A stretch of 64,000 bases of DNA from Pseudolactococcus raffinolactis NBRC 100932 (GCF_001591765.1 NZ_BCVN01000002.1:1-64000); one strand, 5' to 3'; shown: positions 17,079-26,567, counted from the stretch's first letter. Notes: generated by a model from the letters alone, not told the origin. Made by a program: numbers and translations.

Positions 17079-17106
17079 AATCACTTGAAAAGGTGGTTTT
17101 TTTGTG
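17079..17106 (+). terminator. Terminator after PTS IIB
   Basis: AATCACTT (17079-17086) pairs with AGGTGGTT (17091-17098), then a run of seven T. Confidence 0.8.
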
Positions 17107-17342
17107 TTAAAATTAGAAAAAATAAAGAAGGTATCGGCGTTCAAACGTTGATAAGGTGGGGTCCATTGCGCATTTAAGTGATTGAAAATTTTTAACGAAT
17201 TTTTCTTAAGCTTATTTGTGCGGACTTTTCACCTTGACTACCTAATCCAGGATATTTTTTTGTCGTCTTGATCTGGTAGTAAAAACAAGGCTTTTTAAGG
17301 CACACTCAGCTTAAGTAATTTAAGTCAATGGAGGTGCTTTTT
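17085..17342 (+). promoter_or_regulatory. Promoter and switch-like leader of the Lsa-type gene
   Basis: TTGAAA (17085-17090) and TAAAAT (17107-17112, preceded by TGT) predict a start near 17119 and a leader of about 220 bases. TTTAAG (17173-17178) can pair with CTTAAG (17205-17210); alternatively CTTAAGC (17205-17211) pairs with GCTTAAG (17309-17315), enclosing GTGC/GCAC, CCTTG/CAAGG and ACTACC/GGTAGT helices, the latter ending in CTTTTT. These two folds exclude each other, as in an attenuator. A possible tiny coding start (TTG CGC ATT TAA) follows GGTGGGG at 17156-17162. Confidence 0.5.
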
Positions 17343-18821
17343 TTGATAGAAATAAAACAATTAAGCTTTGGCTACGATGACAAGATGATTTTTGAAGATG
17401 TATCTGTCACTTTTGATGCCAGCTGGAAACTAGCTCTGGTCGGGCGAAATGGTCGTGGCAAGACGACGCTGATGAGACTACTCTTGGGTGATCTACCCCA
17501 TGCAGGACGGATTCAGTCGGACGTGAATTTTGTCTACTTCCCACAAACGATTACAGACAAAACGCAGTTAACCAAATTTGTTTTGGACGATTTGTATGAT
17601 GCAGAAGATTGGCAGATTCACAGAGAGCTGAACTTGCTAGGGCTACCAGAAGACATTTTATGGCGGCCGTTCAATACCCTATCCGGTGGCGAACAAACTA
17701 AGGTCTTACTCGCAGGGCTTTTTCTAAATGAAGGAAACTTCCCCTTGATTGATGAGCCGACAAACCACTTGGATGCGGCTAGTCGCGCTAAAATCGCCAA
17801 CTATTTAAAACGACGTAAATCTGGTTATATCGTCGTCAGCCATGATCGTCATTTTTTGGACGAGGTATCGGATCACTTACTTGCCATCGAGCGCAATGGT
17901 CTGGAACTCCTAGCAGCGAATTTCTCGACTTATGAACAACAGAAAAAACAGCGCGATGAATTTGAGTGGGCGCAAAATGATAAACTCAAGTCAGAAATTG
18001 GTCGCCTGAAACAGACGGCACGTGACAAGGCTGACTGGTCACGTAGTCGAGAAAAGGATAAATACGGTGATCCCCGTAAAAAAGGTAGTGGTGCTATTGG
18101 AGACACAGGATTTATCGGCGCTAGAAGTGCCCGTCAGATGAAAAAGGCCAAAGTCTTAGAGCATCGGATGCAGTCAGAGATTTCGGAAAAAGAAAAATTA
18201 CTCAAAAATATTGAAAAAGTTGATGTCTTATCAATGGTCTATCAGCCAAGTCATCACCAAGTCTTATTGGACGAAAAAGAATTGACCGTCTCTTTTGAGG
18301 CACAGCCCATATTTGAGCCCATTAATTTGCAACAAAACGCTGGTCAAATCACAGCCATCACAGGCCCCAATGGTATTGGCAAATCACAACTCCTAGAAAA
18401 AATGGTTACCTTAGCCGAAAGTAAACAGCTTAAAATTTCTCGCGTCCGCCAGATTTATGATGACAATCGTGGGGATTTGAAAGCATTTGCGGATGATCAT
18501 CAGCTAGACTATAGTCTCTTTCTCAATAACCTGAGAAAACTAGGCATGGAACGCACAGTCTTCCATCAAAAAATAGAAGATATGTCCATGGGTCAGCAAA
18601 AAAAGGTGGAGTTGGCAAAATCCCTGTCTCAATCCGCTGAACTTTTCATCTGGGATGAACCCTTGAACTATTTAGATGTCTTCAACCATGAGCAAATTGA
18701 GACCTTGTTAAAAACGGTTAAACCCGCATTGCTAGTCGTTGAACATGATGTCACCTTTGTCAAAAATATTGCTGATCAGATAATCGCACTCGTTCCCTTC
18801 AAGAATGTTGTCAGTAAGTGA
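17343..18821 (+). CDS. Lsa-type ABC-F ribosomal protection protein
   Basis: A 492-residue protein with two ABC ATPase domains and no membrane segments. First domain: Walker A VGRNGRGKTT, LSGGEQTKV, IDEPTNHLD; interdomain linker with RLKQTARDKADWSRSREKDKYG; second domain: ITGPNGIGKSQ, MSMGQQKKVELAKSLSQSAELFIWDEPLNYLDVF. The linker and second domain closely follow Lsa proteins (LsaA of Enterococcus, LsaD of Lactococcus garvieae), which displace lincosamides, pleuromutilins and streptogramin A from ribosomes. Start is TTG 17343 after GGAGGTG. Whether it gives resistance cannot be judged from sequence. The long foldable leader suggests drug- or translation-responsive attenuation. Confidence 0.9.
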   Translation: MIEIKQLSFGYDDKMIFEDVSVTFDASWKLALVGRNGRGKTTLMRLLLGDLPHAGRIQSDVNFVYFPQTITDKTQLTKFVLDDLYDAEDWQIHRELNLLGLPEDILWRPFNTLSGGEQTKVLLAGLFLNEGNFPLIDEPTNHLDAASRAKIANYLKRRKSGYIVVSHDRHFLDEVSDHLLAIERNGLELLAANFSTYEQQKKQRDEFEWAQNDKLKSEIGRLKQTARDKADWSRSREKDKYGDPRKKGSGAIGDTGFIGARSARQMKKAKVLEHRMQSEISEKEKLLKNIEKVDVLSMVYQPSHHQVLLDEKELTVSFEAQPIFEPINLQQNAGQITAITGPNGIGKSQLLEKMVTLAESKQLKISRVRQIYDDNRGDLKAFADDHQLDYSLFLNNLRKLGMERTVFHQKIEDMSMGQQKKVELAKSLSQSAELFIWDEPLNYLDVFNHEQIETLLKTVKPALLVVEHDVTFVKNIADQIIALVPFKNVVSK

Positions 18822-18854
18822 AAAAAATCTCAAAATTTATGTTAAAATAAAAGA

Positions 18855-19760
18855 ATGAAAAATAGCAAATCTCACATTTTTAAAGGCACAATATATGCCA
18901 TTTTAGCAGGCGTTCTATGGGCATTTTCAGGGGTCTTTGGTCAAATCTTTTTTGAACAGTATGGTGGGAATGCGCTATGGATTACAACCTTTCGTTTAAC
19001 TGTTGCAGGCATTATTTTGCTAACGATTTCATTGATACAAAAGCCGTCCGAGTTTTTTTCAATTTGGAAGGATAAAAAAAATTACGCACCATTATTTGGC
19101 TATGCCATCTTTGGTGTCCTGATGGTTCAGCTGACCTTCTATGCTTGTATTCAGGTAGCTGGAGCTGCAACCGCAACGGTGCTTCAGTTCACGTCACCAA
19201 TTTTCTTACTGGCCTACTTAGCCATCTTTCGGCGTCAGAAACCCAACCTCAAATCACTAATCTTAGTCTTGATTGCTATGACAGGGATCTTTTTCCTAAC
19301 AACCCACGGGAATATCTCGACCATGGCTTTATCACCACTGGCGCTGCTCCTTGGCGGATTATCAGCGATTGCGGTGGTGTCTTATTCCTTGATTCCTAAG
19401 CGACTCTTACAGACCTACGATGTCATGAATGTGACCGGTTGGGGGATGATTATCGCAGGATTTGTCATGAATTGTGTCCATCCAGTTTGGCATCTGGACT
19501 TTACGCTGACGACTGAGAGTTTCTTACTGGCTCTTGGTGTCGCAGTTATTGGTACAGCCATCGCCTTCATGTTTAACATGAGTGCGATCAAGTACGTCTC
19601 TGCCATCGTCGCAGAAGTTTGTGCGGCCATGGAGCCGATTTTAGCAGCAGTCTTCAGTATCTTTTTATTCGACATGCCATTTGACGCAGTGGTTGGCATC
19701 TCGATGTTGGTGACCTTAGTCAGCGTTATCTTATTGTCATTAGAAGAAGGAAAATCATGA
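18855..19760 (+). CDS. EamA/DMT-family transporter
   Basis: A 301-residue membrane protein with ten predicted helices in two homologous EamA halves; conserved-looking segments are LAGVLWAFSGVFGQ, YACIQVAGAATATVLQFTSPIFLL in the first half and VAVIGTAIAFMFNMSAIKYVSAIVAEVCAAMEPILAAVFS in the second. DMT proteins export or import small metabolites; the substrate is unknown. It overlaps the following HAD gene by four bases (ATGA), so the pair is one operon. ATG 18855 lies six bases after TGT-TAAAAT, predicting a leaderless mRNA. Confidence 0.85.
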   Translation: MKNSKSHIFKGTIYAILAGVLWAFSGVFGQIFFEQYGGNALWITTFRLTVAGIILLTISLIQKPSEFFSIWKDKKNYAPLFGYAIFGVLMVQLTFYACIQVAGAATATVLQFTSPIFLLAYLAIFRRQKPNLKSLILVLIAMTGIFFLTTHGNISTMALSPLALLLGGLSAIAVVSYSLIPKRLLQTYDVMNVTGWGMIIAGFVMNCVHPVWHLDFTLTTESFLLALGVAVIGTAIAFMFNMSAIKYVSAIVAEVCAAMEPILAAVFSIFLFDMPFDAVVGISMLVTLVSVILLSLEEGKS

Positions 19761-20356
19761 GTTATACAGATTACATTTGGGATTTAGGCGGCACCTTACT
19801 TGATAACTACCAAACCTCAGCGACAGCTTTCCAAGAGGTCTTACTTGAAGAATTTGGAATCAATGTTGCATATGACGCAGTCTACGATGCGCTTCGGGTC
19901 TCGACAGAATTTGCAGTCTCTCAATTTGCAGCTGGATTGCCTGATTTTACAACCATCTACAAAAAAAGAGAGGCCCAAACCCTGACCAAGCCGGTTTTAT
20001 TTCCTGACGCTGAGCGTGTGCTTGCAACCATTGTCCAAAATGGTCATCGGAACTTTATGATTTCACACCGCAATGATCAGGTTTTAGAAATTCTTGAGAC
20101 GGCTGGCATCGCGGCATATTTCACTGAAGTCGTGACGTCTAGTAATGGTTTTGCTAGAAAGCCGAGCCCAGATTCGATTCGTTATTTGCTAGATAAATAT
20201 AGCCCAACGCAACCTGTTATGATCGGGGATCGTGATATTGATATTCTCGCCGGTCAAAATGCGGGGATTGAGACGATTTATTTTGCGCCAGAAAATCAAG
20301 AAACGGTTAAAGCCACCCATCATGTGACGCAATTACTTGATATTTTGACTCTATAA
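19757..20356 (+). CDS. HAD-superfamily protein with altered catalytic motif
   Basis: A 199-residue HAD-IA type protein. Motif I is YIWDLGGTLLD: the nucleophile Asp is present but the second Asp of the usual DxDGT, the general acid/base, is replaced by Gly. Motif II (FMISHRND), motif III (ARKPSPDS with Lys) and motif IV (VMIGDRDIDILAGQNAG) look normal. Loss of the second Asp normally lowers phosphatase activity or shifts the reaction type, so the common label phosphoglycolate phosphatase is not justified. Translationally coupled to the DMT transporter upstream and closed by a terminator. Confidence 0.85.
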   Translation: MSYTDYIWDLGGTLLDNYQTSATAFQEVLLEEFGINVAYDAVYDALRVSTEFAVSQFAAGLPDFTTIYKKREAQTLTKPVLFPDAERVLATIVQNGHRNFMISHRNDQVLEILETAGIAAYFTEVVTSSNGFARKPSPDSIRYLLDKYSPTQPVMIGDRDIDILAGQNAGIETIYFAPENQETVKATHHVTQLLDILTL

Positions 20357-20361
20357 AAGAG

Positions 20362-20396
20362 AAGCATCTTGTGCCAACCGCGCAGGATGCTTTTAT
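20362..20396 (+). terminator. Terminator after the HAD gene
   Basis: AAGCATC (20362-20368) and GATGCTT (20386-20392), extended by TTGTGC/GCGCAG, followed by a T-rich tail. Confidence 0.8.
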
Positions 20397-20470
20397 TCTT
20401 GACAAGACTGGCGCAATTGGTTACATTGGAGATAAAGATTAGAAAAAATAAGTAAAGAAAGTGAACGGCT

Positions 20471-22150
20471 ATGAAAATTATAATTATTGGTTCCGTTGCC
20501 TCGGGAACAAGTGTCGCGACCAAGGCACGCCGTAATTCTGAAAGTGCGATGATTACGCTCTATGATAAGGATACAGATATTTCCTATGCTGTCTGTGGGA
20601 TTCCATATGCCATCGGTGGGGAAGTTGGCGACTTTGATGAGCTAACGCCACGCGACGCCCAATGGTTTAAGGCGCGTCACAATGTTGACGTTCACACGTC
20701 ACATGAGGTCTTGCGGATTGATCACACTGCTAAAACAGTTTGGGTCAAAAATCTCTTGACGGGTGAGATATTTGAAGATCATTATGACTTACTTGTCTTT
20801 GCGACAGGTGCCCGCTATCAGACGCCTGAAGTTTTTCTAGGCCATGATTTTGACAATGTTTTTCAAGTTAGAAATATTCAGAGTGGGAAAGTCATTAAGT
20901 CCTATATAGCGACTCATCAGCCCAAAACTGCGGTCATTGTTGGTGCTGGCTATATTGGGCTTGAAATGGCAGAACAACTGAAAGCACAAGGAATTGACGT
21001 GACTGTTCTCCAGCGAGGTCAACATCCTATGCCGCATTTGGATTGGGATATGTCGATTCGAATTGAAGATGAGATGCGCAAGCAAGGCATCCACTTTCGA
21101 CCAGAAGAAACGATTGCTGAGGTCAGCGGAACGACGCGACTTGAATCAGCTGTTACGACCAAAGGAGAAGTGCTTGAAGCTGACCTTTATATCATTGCGA
21201 CACGTGTGCTCCCCAATACAGCGCTCGCAACTTCTATCGGAGTTGATTTGGGTGAAACGGGCGCGATTGTAACAGACTCGACCATGCAAACCAACCTTGA
21301 AGGGGTTTATGCAGTTGGCGACGTGGCTGAGAGTTTTCATGTGATCACAGGAAAGCCCATTTACCGCCCCATGGCGACAACTGCCAATAAAATGGGCAGA
21401 ATTGCAGGCGATGCTATGACAGGTGGCACGCTTCGTTTTCAAGGTATTCTTGGCACAGGCATCTTACGCTTTTTTGACTTAACCATTGCCCAAACTGGCT
21501 TGACTGAAAAAGAAGCGCTAGGTGAAGGGTATGATGTTGCTGTTTTATTCAATATCAAACCTGATAAACCTGCTTATATGGCGGGACAAGAAATGGTGAT
21601 TAAAGCGATTGCAGATAAGCAGACGCATCGAATTTTAGGGGTTCAAATCATAGGCCCACAGGGGGTTGACAAAAGGATTGATGTTTTTGCATCAACCATT
21701 ACTTTAGGGGTGAAAGCAGAGGATTTATTTCATATGGATCTGGCATATGCGCCACCTTTTTCAACGACTAAAGATGCGGTTGCCTATACGGGCATGGCCC
21801 TGACCAATGCTTTGAATACAGCTCCCTTGATGACAGCTCAAGAGTTATTAGCCTTACAAGCCAAACAGACAGATATGACGATTATTGATACACGGACAGC
21901 TGAAAGCTACGCTGAGGGTCATATTCCTGAAGCGGTTCACATTCCTTTGACAGCACTTCGTGAAGAATCCGCCAAACTGGATAAAGCGAAGTTGACCATT
22001 GTTTACTGTTATAAAGGTGTGGCAGGCAATGCTGCGCAAAATATTTTACGGCATGAAGGATTTAAAGCCGTCTATAATTTGACAGGTGGTAAGGATCATT
22101 ATCAGGAGATTGTCAAACAAGGCAAACGAGATGATCAAGAGTTAAAATAA
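20471..22150 (+). CDS. FAD-dependent CoA-disulfide reductase/peroxidase family protein with C-terminal rhodanese
   Basis: A 559-residue two-domain protein. Residues 1-450 are a flavoprotein disulfide reductase of the NADH oxidase/CoA-disulfide reductase group: FAD site IIIIGSVASGTSVATKARR, the single redox Cys in SYAVCGIPYAIGG, NAD site VIVGAGYIGLEMAE, FAD site GVYAVGDVAE and a dimerisation domain. Residues about 465-555 are a rhodanese-like domain with Cys in IVYCYKGVAGNAAQ. This fusion (CoADR-RHD) in other bacteria handles CoA persulfides and disulfides, hence thiol or sulfane-sulfur homeostasis. NADH oxidase activity is the alternative. GAAAGTGAACGG precedes the ATG. It is a single-gene unit. 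Confidence 0.88.
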   Translation: MKIIIIGSVASGTSVATKARRNSESAMITLYDKDTDISYAVCGIPYAIGGEVGDFDELTPRDAQWFKARHNVDVHTSHEVLRIDHTAKTVWVKNLLTGEIFEDHYDLLVFATGARYQTPEVFLGHDFDNVFQVRNIQSGKVIKSYIATHQPKTAVIVGAGYIGLEMAEQLKAQGIDVTVLQRGQHPMPHLDWDMSIRIEDEMRKQGIHFRPEETIAEVSGTTRLESAVTTKGEVLEADLYIIATRVLPNTALATSIGVDLGETGAIVTDSTMQTNLEGVYAVGDVAESFHVITGKPIYRPMATTANKMGRIAGDAMTGGTLRFQGILGTGILRFFDLTIAQTGLTEKEALGEGYDVAVLFNIKPDKPAYMAGQEMVIKAIADKQTHRILGVQIIGPQGVDKRIDVFASTITLGVKAEDLFHMDLAYAPPFSTTKDAVAYTGMALTNALNTAPLMTAQELLALQAKQTDMTIIDTRTAESYAEGHIPEAVHIPLTALREESAKLDKAKLTIVYCYKGVAGNAAQNILRHEGFKAVYNLTGGKDHYQEIVKQGKRDDQELK

Positions 22151-22231
22151 ATAGGCAACAAAGCCCTGTTTTAAATGAGTTTTAAAGGGATCTAGGATTA
22201 ACGGAAAGATCAAGCAAAAAATCGTGAATTG

Positions 22232-22240
22232 TGGTATAAT
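22232..22240 (+). promoter_or_regulatory. Extended -10 promoter of gyrB
   Basis: TGG-TATAAT at 22232-22240 predicts a start near 22247 and a leader of about 180 bases. Confidence 0.7.
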
Positions 22241-22270
22241 TAAACCAATGTGTTGTGTATTGAATCCCTT

Positions 22271-22397
22271 AAAAGTAGCACATCTTTAGGTTATTTGATC
22301 ACAAAATGATTTTCTGTGGTAGAAACGCTATTACCAGTTATGAACTGGTGATAGAAGAAAGTGATCATTCTGATTGAAATAGATATGTGTTACTTTT
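22271..22397 (+). promoter_or_regulatory. Structured 5' leader of gyrB
   Basis: Three nested helices: AAAAGTAGCACATCT (22271-22285) with AGATATGTGTTACTTTT (22381-22397); TGATCAC (22296-22302) with GTGATCA (22361-22367); and a 12-base hairpin CTATTACCAGTT (22328-22339) with AACTGGTGATAG (22343-22354). A competing CACA/TGTG hairpin (22300-22318) overlaps the second helix. No T run follows, so control of translation or RNA stability is more likely than attenuation. I do not recognise the family. Confidence 0.5.
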
Positions 22398-22429
22398 TAA
22401 CTGATTGAATATAATGAAAGAGGCAAGAG

Positions 22430-24391
22430 TTGACAACAGAAGAATTACAAGCGATACAAGATAAAAAAGAAAAAGCAGCGGAGTATGACGCCAGTCAGAT
22501 CCAAGTCTTAGAAGGACTTGAAGCTGTTCGGATGCGGCCAGGGATGTATATCGGCTCGACCTCATCCGAAGGCCTGCACCATTTGGTATGGGAAATCGTG
22601 GATAACTCGATCGATGAAGCCTTAGCTGGTTTTGCATCGCATATCGAGGTTTTTATCGAGCCTGATAATTCAATTACGGTTGTGGATGATGGCCGTGGTA
22701 TTCCAGTTGATATCCAAGAAAAAACGGGCCGTCCTGCGGTCGAAACTGTTTTTACAGTCCTTCATGCTGGTGGTAAATTTGGCGGTGGCGGCTATAAAGT
22801 ATCAGGTGGTCTGCACGGTGTTGGCTCATCTGTCGTCAATGCCTTGTCTACCCAATTAGATGTCACTGTTTTTAAACAAGGTCAAAAATACTACCAAGAG
22901 TACCATCGCGGTGTTGTAGGTGGTGATTTGGAAATGATTGGGGAGACAGACCGTCACGGGACGACTGTTCACTTTACGCCAGACCCAACGATTTTTACGG
23001 AAACAACAGAGTTTGATTTTCAAAAATTGGCAAAACGTGTGCGTGAGTTAGCTTTCTTGAACCGTGGTTTGCGCATTTCAATCACCGATAAACGACCAGA
23101 CGAATCCGAAAGCCTCCACTATCACTATGAAGGTGGGATTCAGTCTTATGTCGAATACCTCAATGAAGAAAAGACTGTCTTATTTGAACCCGCCATTTTC
23201 ACAGAAGGTGAGATGGATGGGATCGCTGTTGAAGTTGCCATGCAATACACGGGTGGCTATCACTCAATGGTCTTATCATTTGCCAATAATATCAGTACCC
23301 ACGAGGGTGGGACGCACGAACAAGGCTTTAGAACTGCTCTGACGCGCGTGATTAACAACTATGCTAAATCGAACAAGCTCCTTAAGGAAAATGAAGAAAA
23401 CCTGACCGGTGATGATGTGCGGGAAGGCTTAACAGCCGTGATTTCGGTTAAACACCCGAACCCACAGTTTGAAGGTCAAACGAAGACGAAACTTGGTAAC
23501 TCTGAAGTCTCAGGGATTGTTAACAAACTCTTTAGTGAGGAATTCGGTACTTTCCTTTTGGAAAATCCACAGGTCGCAAGACGTATCGTGGAAAAAGGGA
23601 TTTTAGCTAGCAAGGCTAGAATCGCAGCCAAACGTGCGCGTGAAGTAACACGGAAAAAATCTGGTCTTGAAATTTCAAATCTACCAGGGAAACTAGCAGA
23701 CTGTTCGTCAAATGATCCGACGCAAACTGAAATTTTCATCGTCGAAGGAGATTCTGCCGGTGGGTCAGCTAAGTCTGGTCGGAACCGTGAGTTCCAAGCC
23801 ATCTTGCCAATTCGTGGTAAGATCCTCAACGTTGAAAAAGCTAGCATGGAAAAAATCCTGGCTAACGAAGAAATTCGCTCCTTATTTACAGCTATGGGAA
23901 CAGGATTTGGTGCTGATTTTGATGTGTCTAAAGCCCGCTACCAAAAACTGGTTATCATGACCGATGCCGATGTCGATGGTGCTCATATTAGAACCTTATT
24001 GTTGACCCTCTTTTATCGCTATATGCGTCCTGTTGTCGAAGCGGGCTATGTTTACATCGCTCAGCCACCGATTTATGGGGTAAAACTAGGTGATAAGATT
24101 ACCTATATTCAACCTGGAGTGAACCAAGAGACAGAACTGCAAACAGCTGTGCTTGAGATGACAACGGGTAATCGCAAGCCTATCGTTCAGCGCTATAAAG
24201 GGCTTGGTGAAATGGATGATCACCAACTCTGGGAAACGACCATGGATCCTGAACATCGGACAATGGCACAAGTCAGTGTTGAAGATGCCGCAGAAGCAGA
24301 TCAAATCTTTGACATGCTGATGGGGGATCGTGTGGAACCTCGTCGTGACTTCATTGAAGCCAATGCCCAGTATTCAACAATTGATATTTAA
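22430..24391 (+). CDS. gyrB: DNA gyrase subunit B
   Basis: A 653-residue ATPase subunit of gyrase, which introduces negative supercoils with GyrA. GHKL ATPase motifs: [39 protein letters not shown]; the transducer domain follows; TOPRIM motifs are [16 protein letters not shown] and [16 protein letters not shown]; the C-terminus has [19 protein letters not shown]. Length is standard. The start is TTG 22430 after AAAGAGG. A long structured leader precedes it. gyrA is not in the window. Confidence 0.98.
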   Translation: MTTEELQAIQDKKEKAAEYDASQIQVLEGLEAVRMRPGMYIGSTSSEGLHHLVWEIVDNSIDEALAGFASHIEVFIEPDNSITVVDDGRGIPVDIQEKTGRPAVETVFTVLHAGGKFGGGGYKVSGGLHGVGSSVVNALSTQLDVTVFKQGQKYYQEYHRGVVGGDLEMIGETDRHGTTVHFTPDPTIFTETTEFDFQKLAKRVRELAFLNRGLRISITDKRPDESESLHYHYEGGIQSYVEYLNEEKTVLFEPAIFTEGEMDGIAVEVAMQYTGGYHSMVLSFANNISTHEGGTHEQGFRTALTRVINNYAKSNKLLKENEENLTGDDVREGLTAVISVKHPNPQFEGQTKTKLGNSEVSGIVNKLFSEEFGTFLLENPQVARRIVEKGILASKARIAAKRAREVTRKKSGLEISNLPGKLADCSSNDPTQTEIFIVEGDSAGGSAKSGRNREFQAILPIRGKILNVEKASMEKILANEEIRSLFTAMGTGFGADFDVSKARYQKLVIMTDADVDGAHIRTLLLTLFYRYMRPVVEAGYVYIAQPPIYGVKLGDKITYIQPGVNQETELQTAVLEMTTGNRKPIVQRYKGLGEMDDHQLWETTMDPEHRTMAQVSVEDAAEADQIFDMLMGDRVEPRRDFIEANAQYSTIDI

Positions 24392-24394
24392 TGA

Positions 24395-24418
24395 AAATGG
24401 CCTTCGCGGTCATTTTTT
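24395..24418 (+). terminator. Terminator after gyrB
   Basis: AATGGCC (24396-24402) and GGTCATT (24408-24414) flank a TTCGC loop; six T follow. Confidence 0.8.
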
Positions 24419-24449
24419 GATCCCTGAAATTTTAAGTATTGCGTGTTAG

Positions 24450-24478
24450 TTGTTTTGACTAACGTAAAATGGTAAAAT
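24450..24478 (+). promoter_or_regulatory. Promoter of dinB (leaderless type)
   Basis: TTGTTT (24450-24455), 17-base spacer, TGG-TAAAAT (-10 at 24473-24478), six bases to the ATG. Confidence 0.6.
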
Positions 24479-24484
24479 GTAATT

Positions 24485-25546
24485 ATGCTAGTATTCCCAC
24501 TCATCAATGATACCAGTCGTAAAATCATCCATGTTGACATGGATGCCTTTTTTGCGTCTATTGAGGAAAGGGATAACCCAAAATTAAAAGGTAAGCCTGT
24601 TGTCATTGCTAGAAATCCTTTAGAGACAGGTGGGCGTGGTGTCGTCTCAACTGCAAACTATGAAGCAAGAAAGTACGGCATTCATTCTGCCATGTCAGCC
24701 AAAGAAGCTTACGACCTTTGTCCGCAAGCGATTTTTGTATCAGGTAACTATGCCCATTATCAAGAGATTTCATGCCAGATGCATGAAATTTTTCATCGCT
24801 ATACGGATGAAGTAGAAGGCATGGCCTTAGATGAAGCTTATCTGGATGTGACGGTGAATAAAATCAATGCGACAAGTGCAGTGAAGATTGCTAAGATGAT
24901 CCAGCACGATATTTTTACGGAACTGCATCTGACGAGTTCTGCAGGCGTTTCCTATAATAAGTTTTTAGCTAAAATTGCCTCTGATATTGAAAAACCACGA
25001 GGCTTGACCTTGATTGCACCAGAAGAGGCTTTAGCTTTTTTGGCCGACTTACCAGTGGCTAAGTTCCATGGTGTTGGTGTTAAAACAGCGGAGAAATTGG
25101 AAGCTTTGGGGATTACTGAAGGCCGAGATATTCAAAATAGCTCCCCTCAATTTTTAGCCGAAAAATTAGGTGTCTTTGGTTGGGAACTTTATCTCAAAGC
25201 CAATGGTATCAATCGGTCACCTGTCAAACCTAATCGAATTCGAAAGTCAGTCGGCAAAGAAAAAACTTATGGAAAGTTGCTATATTTGGAAACAGATATC
25301 AAAGCTGAAGTCAGTAAATTATCGAAAAAAGTGGCCATGGTTTTACAAAATAAAAAGTTGAAAGGGCATATTATTGTCATCAAAATTCGCTATGCGGACT
25401 TTACGACTTTTACCAAGCGTCTATCTTTAGATGAAAAAGTGTCTGATGTCAGCACAATTGACCAAAGTGCACAAAAATTATTGGATGATGCTTTGCGTGA
25501 GAATATCGGTATCCGCCTTTTAGGTGTGACAGTGACGGGCTTATAA
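24485..25546 (+). CDS. dinB: DNA polymerase IV (Y family)
   Basis: A 353-residue translesion polymerase. Catalytic acidic residues are in [17 protein letters not shown] and LDEAYLDVT; the Y-family [12 protein letters not shown] block, the helix-hairpin-helix region [17 protein letters not shown] and the little-finger domain ([13 protein letters not shown]...) are all present. No canonical beta-clamp motif is obvious at the extreme C-terminus. The ATG lies six bases after a -10 box and no ribosome site is seen, so the mRNA is probably leaderless. No LexA-like or HdiR-like box was identified. Confidence 0.95.
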   Translation: MLVFPLINDTSRKIIHVDMDAFFASIEERDNPKLKGKPVVIARNPLETGGRGVVSTANYEARKYGIHSAMSAKEAYDLCPQAIFVSGNYAHYQEISCQMHEIFHRYTDEVEGMALDEAYLDVTVNKINATSAVKIAKMIQHDIFTELHLTSSAGVSYNKFLAKIASDIEKPRGLTLIAPEEALAFLADLPVAKFHGVGVKTAEKLEALGITEGRDIQNSSPQFLAEKLGVFGWELYLKANGINRSPVKPNRIRKSVGKEKTYGKLLYLETDIKAEVSKLSKKVAMVLQNKKLKGHIIVIKIRYADFTTFTKRLSLDEKVSDVSTIDQSAQKLLDDALRENIGIRLLGVTVTGL

Positions 25547-25610
25547 AAACAATAAAGTTGCTTATTTTGTAATTTGTGATACAATATTAGCCAATAGGGT
25601 GGGTCACAAT

Positions 25611-25790
25611 ATGAAAAAAGTAATTGAGAATAAGATTGTCTATCTTATCGAAATTGCCCTTATTGTCATTGGGCTTTTGTGTGCTGTTGTTGTCATTCAA
25701 GATAACAAAGAAGATGCACGTCTACGTGGCAATCAAATTCTGTCGCGTAGACAGAGTCATCATACTTTAGTGCGCTCAAAAAAAACTTGA
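25611..25790 (+). CDS. Small membrane protein of unknown function
   Basis: A 59-residue predicted single-pass membrane protein: short N-terminus, hydrophobic helix VYLIEIALIVIGLLCAVVVIQ (about residues 8-28), then a basic hydrophilic tail (RRQSHHTLVRSKK). It has a promoter-like TGATACAAT and GGGTGGG ahead of ATG 25611. I recognise no family. The strong ribosome site argues that it is translated. About 70 bases of empty sequence separate it from the convergent peptidase gene. Confidence 0.5.
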   Translation: MKKVIENKIVYLIEIALIVIGLLCAVVVIQDNKEDARLRGNQILSRRQSHHTLVRSKKT

Positions 25791-25861
25791 ACCTTCAAAA
25801 TGTATCTCAAGATTTGTCACTATTTTACCAGGCGAAAGTCACTTAAAATCAAATGTGAAAC

Positions 25862-26482
25862 CTAATCAAGAATAGAAAATATGGTCATCATGCGTATGCT
25901 GCAGAGGTAGCCGATAAATAGAAAAGGTAGAAAAGGAATTTCTGCCTTTTTTTGTTTGATTTTTAAAGCATAATAAAGAAGTCCGCCAAGACTTGCGAGA
26001 AATAGACAAAGGGTTAATTGGAAAAAGTCTGCAGAAAAAGAAACTAAAGCTAAATAAAGCCAGTCACCACTACCTATCTTGAGGGATGAAAATTCTGTCA
26101 AAATTGCTAGTAGGATACAAAAAAAAATGGGAGACTTGTAAGGACTGGTGAAGCTGAGGAGTAGAAAAGAGATAGTCCAGATCCACAACGGAAAGGCGTG
26201 ATTTTTAAGATCAAAGCCCACCATTAAAAAAGAGGCAAGGCAAATCAAACAAAAAGTAAGATCAACTTTTTCTAACCATCCGATGACAAAAAGACAACCA
26301 CAAAACCATTCTAATATACTATACCAATGCGTCAACTTGACACCGCAATAGCGACATTTTGTTTGACTGATGAACTGTGACACGATAGGGATTAGGTCAC
26401 GCCAAATCAGTGTTTGTCCACATTGTCCACAATGAGATCTAGGCCTGATGATAGAAGTGTCTGGAAAGCGATCTATGACCAA
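25862..26482 (-). CDS. comC: Type IV prepilin peptidase (ComC/PilD-like), start codon in doubt
   Basis: Membrane aspartyl protease that cleaves competence pseudopilin leaders. Visible: zinc-type cysteine pairs CGQCGQ and CRYCG, first catalytic Asp in VGFDLKNH, second in the GSGDW (GxGD) motif, and six or more membrane segments. The first usable start, TTG at 26482, would leave out the conserved N-terminus. In the same frame the sequence continues upstream as TIFFIFTVGTVWGSFFG (to about 26533) before a stop at 26543-26545, but there is no ATG, GTG or TTG there, only ATA or ATT codons. The gene is therefore either started at a rare codon or has lost its start; competence function may be lost. 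Confidence 0.75.
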   Translation of the reverse strand: MVIDRFPDTSIIRPRSHCGQCGQTLIWRDLIPIVSQFISQTKCRYCGVKLTHWYSILEWFCGCLFVIGWLEKVDLTFCLICLASFLMVGFDLKNHAFPLWIWTISFLLLSFTSPYKSPIFFCILLAILTEFSSLKIGSGDWLYLALVSFSADFFQLTLCLFLASLGGLLYYALKIKQKKAEIPFLPFLFIGYLCSIRMMTIFSILD

Positions 26483-26567
26483 ACCAAAGAATGAGCCCCA
26501 AACTGTACCAACTGTAAAAATAAAAAAAATAGTTATATTTACTTATACGAAAAAAGGACTTAAATGT

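Noticed and set aside
17343..18821. Drug exporter of the ABC superfamily
   Set aside because: Two ATPase domains without any membrane segment and a typical ABC-F linker indicate a ribosome-acting protein, not a transporter.
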